Source: Mimachlamys varia (taxonomy: Eukaryota > Mollusca > Bivalvia > Pectinida > Pectinidae). From it: DNA of 64,000 bases. Below, piece after piece: positions 60,454 through 64,000 of this stretch. The position numbers and the translations under genes are program-made. Below the pieces are notes generated by a model. The model saw only the letters and a program-made list of their open reading frames with translations. It did no database searches and was not told the DNA's origin. Position 1 is the first letter of the stretch. Each line of letters begins with the position of its first letter. The stretch is taken from contig OX392528.1 in the NCBI GenBank assembly GCA_947623455.1, positions 55,136,322-55,200,321 on the forward strand, written 5' to 3'.

Positions 60454-61580
60454 CTACAGACACTGTTTCTATGTGGCCATTGTTGTCCGTGGGGCTACAG
60501 ACACTGTTTCTATGTGGCCATTGTTGTCCGTGGGCCTACAGACACTGTCTCTATGTGACCATTGTTGTCCGTGGGCCTACAGACACTATCTCTATGTGAC
60601 CATTGTTGCCCCAGGGCCTACAGGCACTGTCTCTATGTGACCATTGTTGTCCGAGGGCCTACAGACACTGTCTGTTTGTGACCATTGTTGTCCGCGTGCA
60701 TACAGACACTGTCTCTATGTGACCATTGTTGCCCCTGGGGCTACATACACTGTTTCTATGTGGCCATTGTTGTCCGTGCGCCTACAGATACTGTTTATAT
60801 GTGACCATTGTTGTCGGTGGGGCTACAGACACTGTGTCTATGTGACCATTGTTGTCCGTGGGCCTACAGACACTATCTCTATGTGACCATTGTTGCCCCA
60901 GGGCCTACAGGCACTGTCTCTATGTGACCATTGTTGTCCGAGGGCCTACAGACACTGTCTGTTTGTGACCATTGTTGTCCGCGTGCATACAGACACTGTC
61001 TCTATGTGACCATTGTTGCCCCTGGGCCTACAGACACTGTTTCTATGTGACCATTGTTGTCCCTGGGCCTACAGACACTGTTTCTATGTGACCATTGTTG
61101 TCGGTGGGGCTACAGACACTGTGTCTATGTGACCATTGTTGTCCCTGGGCCTACAGACACTGTCTCTATGTGACCATTGTTGTTTGTGGGGCTATAGACA
61201 CTGTTTCTATGTGACCATTGTTGTCTGTGGGGCTACAGACGACACTGTCTCTATGTGACTATTGTTGTCCGCGTGCCTACAAACACTATCTCTATGTGAC
61301 CATTGTTGCCCCAGGGCCTACAGACACTGTCTCTATGTGACCATTGTTGTCCGAGGGCCTACAGACAGTGTCTGTTTGTGACCATTGTTGTCCGCGTGCA
61401 TACATACACTGTCTCTTTGCGACCATTGTTGTCCGCGTGCATACAGACACTGTCTCTATGTGACCATTGTTGCCCCTGTGCCTACAGACACTGTCTGTTT
61501 GTGACAATTGTTGTCCGCGTGCATACAGACACTGTCTCTATGTGACCATTGTTGCCCCTGGGGCTACAGACACTGTTTCT
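60454..61580 (+). repeat. Higher-order block of the satellite, first copy (1,127 bp)
   Basis: Compared base by base with 62874-64000, this segment is identical with no mismatch or indel, including private variants such as the 3-bp insertion in ACAGACGACACTG at 61237 and 63657 and the AGACAGTGTC variant at 61364 and 63784. The offset is 2,420 bp, about 59 units. Identity breaks at 60453/62873. The second copy is cut by the window end, so the true length is unknown. Confidence 0.95.
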
Positions 61581-62873
61581 ATGTGGCCATTGTTGTCCGT
61601 GCGCCTACAGACACTGTTTATATGTGACCATTGTTGTCCCTGGGACTACAGACACTGTTTCTATGTGACCATTGTTGTCCCTGGGCCTACAGACACTGTT
61701 TCTATGTGACCATTGTTGTCTGTGGGGCTACAGACACTGTGTCTATGTGACCATTGTTGTCCGTGGGCCTACAGACACTGTCTCTATGTGACCATTGTTG
61801 TCTGTGGGGCTATAGACACTGTTTCTATGTGACCATTGTTGTCTGTGGGCCTACAGACACTGTCTCTATGTGACAATTGTTGCCCCTGTGCCTACAGACA
61901 CTGTCTGTTTGTGACAATTGTTGTCCGCGTGCATACAGACACTGTCTCTATGTGACCATTGTTGCCCCTAGGGCTACAGACACTGTTTCTATGTGGCCAT
62001 TGTTGTCCGTGCGCCTACAGACACTGTTTATATGTGACCATTGTTGTCCCTGGGACTACAGACACTGTTTCTATGTGACCATTGTTGTCCCTGGGCCTAC
62101 AGACACTGTTTCTATGTGACCATTGTTGTCCGTGGGCCTACAGACACTGTCTCTATGTGACCATTGTTGTCTGTGGGGCTATAGACACTGTTTCTATGTG
62201 ACCATTGTTGTCTGTGGGCCTACAGACACTGTCTCTATGTGACTATTGCTGTCCGTAGGCCTACAGACACTGTCTCGATGTGACCATTGTTGTCCGGGCC
62301 TACAGACACTGTCTCTATGTTACCATTGTTGCCCCTGGGGCTACAGACACTGTTTCTATGTGGCCATTGTTGTCCGTGGGCCTACAGACACTGTCTCTAT
62401 GTGACCATTGTTGTCCGTGGGCCTACAGACACTGTCTGTTTGTGACCATTGTTGTCCGCGTGCATACATACACTGTCTCTTTGTGACCATTGTTCCCCCT
62501 GTGCCTAAAGACACTGTCTGTTTGTGACCATTGTTGTTCGCGTGCATACAGACACTGTCTCTATGTGACCATTGTTGCCCCTGGGGCTACAGACACTGTT
62601 TCTATGTGGCCATTGTTGTCCGTGGGCCTACAGACACTGTCTCTATGTGACCATTGTTGTCCGTGGGCCTACAGCCACTATCTCTATGTGACCATTGTTG
62701 CCCCAGGGCCTACAGGCACTGTCTCTATGTGACCATTGTTGTCCGAGGGCCTACAGACACTGTCTGTTTGTGACAATTGTTGTCCGCGTGCATACATACA
62801 CTGTCTCTTTGCGACCATTGTTGTCCGCGTGCATACAGACACTGTCTCTATGTGACCATTGTTGTCCCTGGGC

Positions 62874-64000
62874 CTACAGACACTGTTTCTATGTGGCCAT
62901 TGTTGTCCGTGGGGCTACAGACACTGTTTCTATGTGGCCATTGTTGTCCGTGGGCCTACAGACACTGTCTCTATGTGACCATTGTTGTCCGTGGGCCTAC
63001 AGACACTATCTCTATGTGACCATTGTTGCCCCAGGGCCTACAGGCACTGTCTCTATGTGACCATTGTTGTCCGAGGGCCTACAGACACTGTCTGTTTGTG
63101 ACCATTGTTGTCCGCGTGCATACAGACACTGTCTCTATGTGACCATTGTTGCCCCTGGGGCTACATACACTGTTTCTATGTGGCCATTGTTGTCCGTGCG
63201 CCTACAGATACTGTTTATATGTGACCATTGTTGTCGGTGGGGCTACAGACACTGTGTCTATGTGACCATTGTTGTCCGTGGGCCTACAGACACTATCTCT
63301 ATGTGACCATTGTTGCCCCAGGGCCTACAGGCACTGTCTCTATGTGACCATTGTTGTCCGAGGGCCTACAGACACTGTCTGTTTGTGACCATTGTTGTCC
63401 GCGTGCATACAGACACTGTCTCTATGTGACCATTGTTGCCCCTGGGCCTACAGACACTGTTTCTATGTGACCATTGTTGTCCCTGGGCCTACAGACACTG
63501 TTTCTATGTGACCATTGTTGTCGGTGGGGCTACAGACACTGTGTCTATGTGACCATTGTTGTCCCTGGGCCTACAGACACTGTCTCTATGTGACCATTGT
63601 TGTTTGTGGGGCTATAGACACTGTTTCTATGTGACCATTGTTGTCTGTGGGGCTACAGACGACACTGTCTCTATGTGACTATTGTTGTCCGCGTGCCTAC
63701 AAACACTATCTCTATGTGACCATTGTTGCCCCAGGGCCTACAGACACTGTCTCTATGTGACCATTGTTGTCCGAGGGCCTACAGACAGTGTCTGTTTGTG
63801 ACCATTGTTGTCCGCGTGCATACATACACTGTCTCTTTGCGACCATTGTTGTCCGCGTGCATACAGACACTGTCTCTATGTGACCATTGTTGCCCCTGTG
63901 CCTACAGACACTGTCTGTTTGTGACAATTGTTGTCCGCGTGCATACAGACACTGTCTCTATGTGACCATTGTTGCCCCTGGGGCTACAGACACTGTTTCT
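62874..64000 (+). repeat. Higher-order block of the satellite, second copy (runs off the window)
   Basis: Exact copy of 60454-61580. Zero differences over 1,127 bp in a fast-evolving satellite points to very recent amplification or gene conversion, or to an assembly duplication. Confidence 0.95.

Larger units (their letters stand above)
58620..64000 (+). repeat. 41-bp satellite array, about 131 units, continuing past the window
   Basis: The unit is 41 bp. Its landmarks in order are CTACAGACACTGTCTCTATG, TGACCATTGTTG and TCCGTGGGC or CCCCTGGGG. Recurrent variants include GTCCGCGTGCATACA, CTGTTTCTATGTGGCC, CTGTCTGTTTGTGACC and GCCCCAGGGCC. Variants recur in blocks, indicating higher-order duplications. 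41 is not a multiple of three, so each frame passes through three phases in 123 bp, which yields the many spurious frames of 65-121 codons on both strands. The left edge at about 58620 is degenerate. The right edge lies outside the window. Confidence 0.98.

Noticed and set aside
58518..63965. More than twenty ORFs of 62-121 codons with Cys/His-rich peptides
   Set aside because: All are translations of the 41-bp satellite in rotating phase, with starts and stops created by the repeated ATGTGA. They resemble zinc-finger spacing only because of the repeat.
58620..64000. Possible CRISPR array
   Set aside because: Units are contiguous 41-bp tandem copies without unique spacers, and the context is eukaryotic.

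Overview
This window looks like gene-poor, AT-rich nuclear DNA from an animal, most likely a bivalve mollusc. There are no operons, no dense long ORFs and no rRNA. Dispersed repeats, MITE-like elements and satellite arrays dominate. The bivalve call is an inference from memory: the minus-strand repeat at about 55.40-55.74 kb carries a motif close to GGGCCTTAACGGTCA, and the family around GACGCTTACTCTTCC occurs here in eight pieces. Both resemble sequences I associate with oyster, mussel and scallop genomes. I could not run a search to confirm this.

Layout. 0.98-2.0 kb: three tandem-like pieces of repeat family A (more at 6.8, 21.5, 22.5, 26.2 and 51.5 kb, all minus strand). 5.3-5.9 kb: a textbook-spaced CCAAT/TATA/initiator cluster, a small arginine/glutamate-rich ORF, a G-rich tract and an AATAAA. 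12.17-12.31 kb and 39.55-39.68 kb: two copies of an approximately 133-bp element, each with a complete type I hammerhead self-cleaving ribozyme on the minus strand. 16.89-17.03 kb: a near-perfect 62-bp inverted repeat. 23.3-23.9 kb: a 21-bp minisatellite. 25.7-27.2 kb: a possible coding fragment and two clusters of promoter-type motifs. 44.94-45.31 kb and 50.16-50.55 kb: two TTAA-flanked terminal-inverted-repeat elements. 46.72-47.11 kb, minus strand: two open segments separated by a 102-bp GT-AG interval, the best protein-coding candidate. 54.25-54.41 kb: a tRNA-derived SINE. 58.62-64.00 kb: a 41-bp satellite array of about 131 units that runs off the window and contains an exact 1,127-bp duplication at an offset of 2,420 bp.

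No complete, confidently identified protein gene is present. The long stretches between the listed items are AT-rich intergenic or intronic DNA with scattered islands of higher GC that could be conserved regulatory elements. The main biological interest is the pair of hammerhead-ribozyme elements. The higher-order satellite and the candidate two-exon gene fragment come next.
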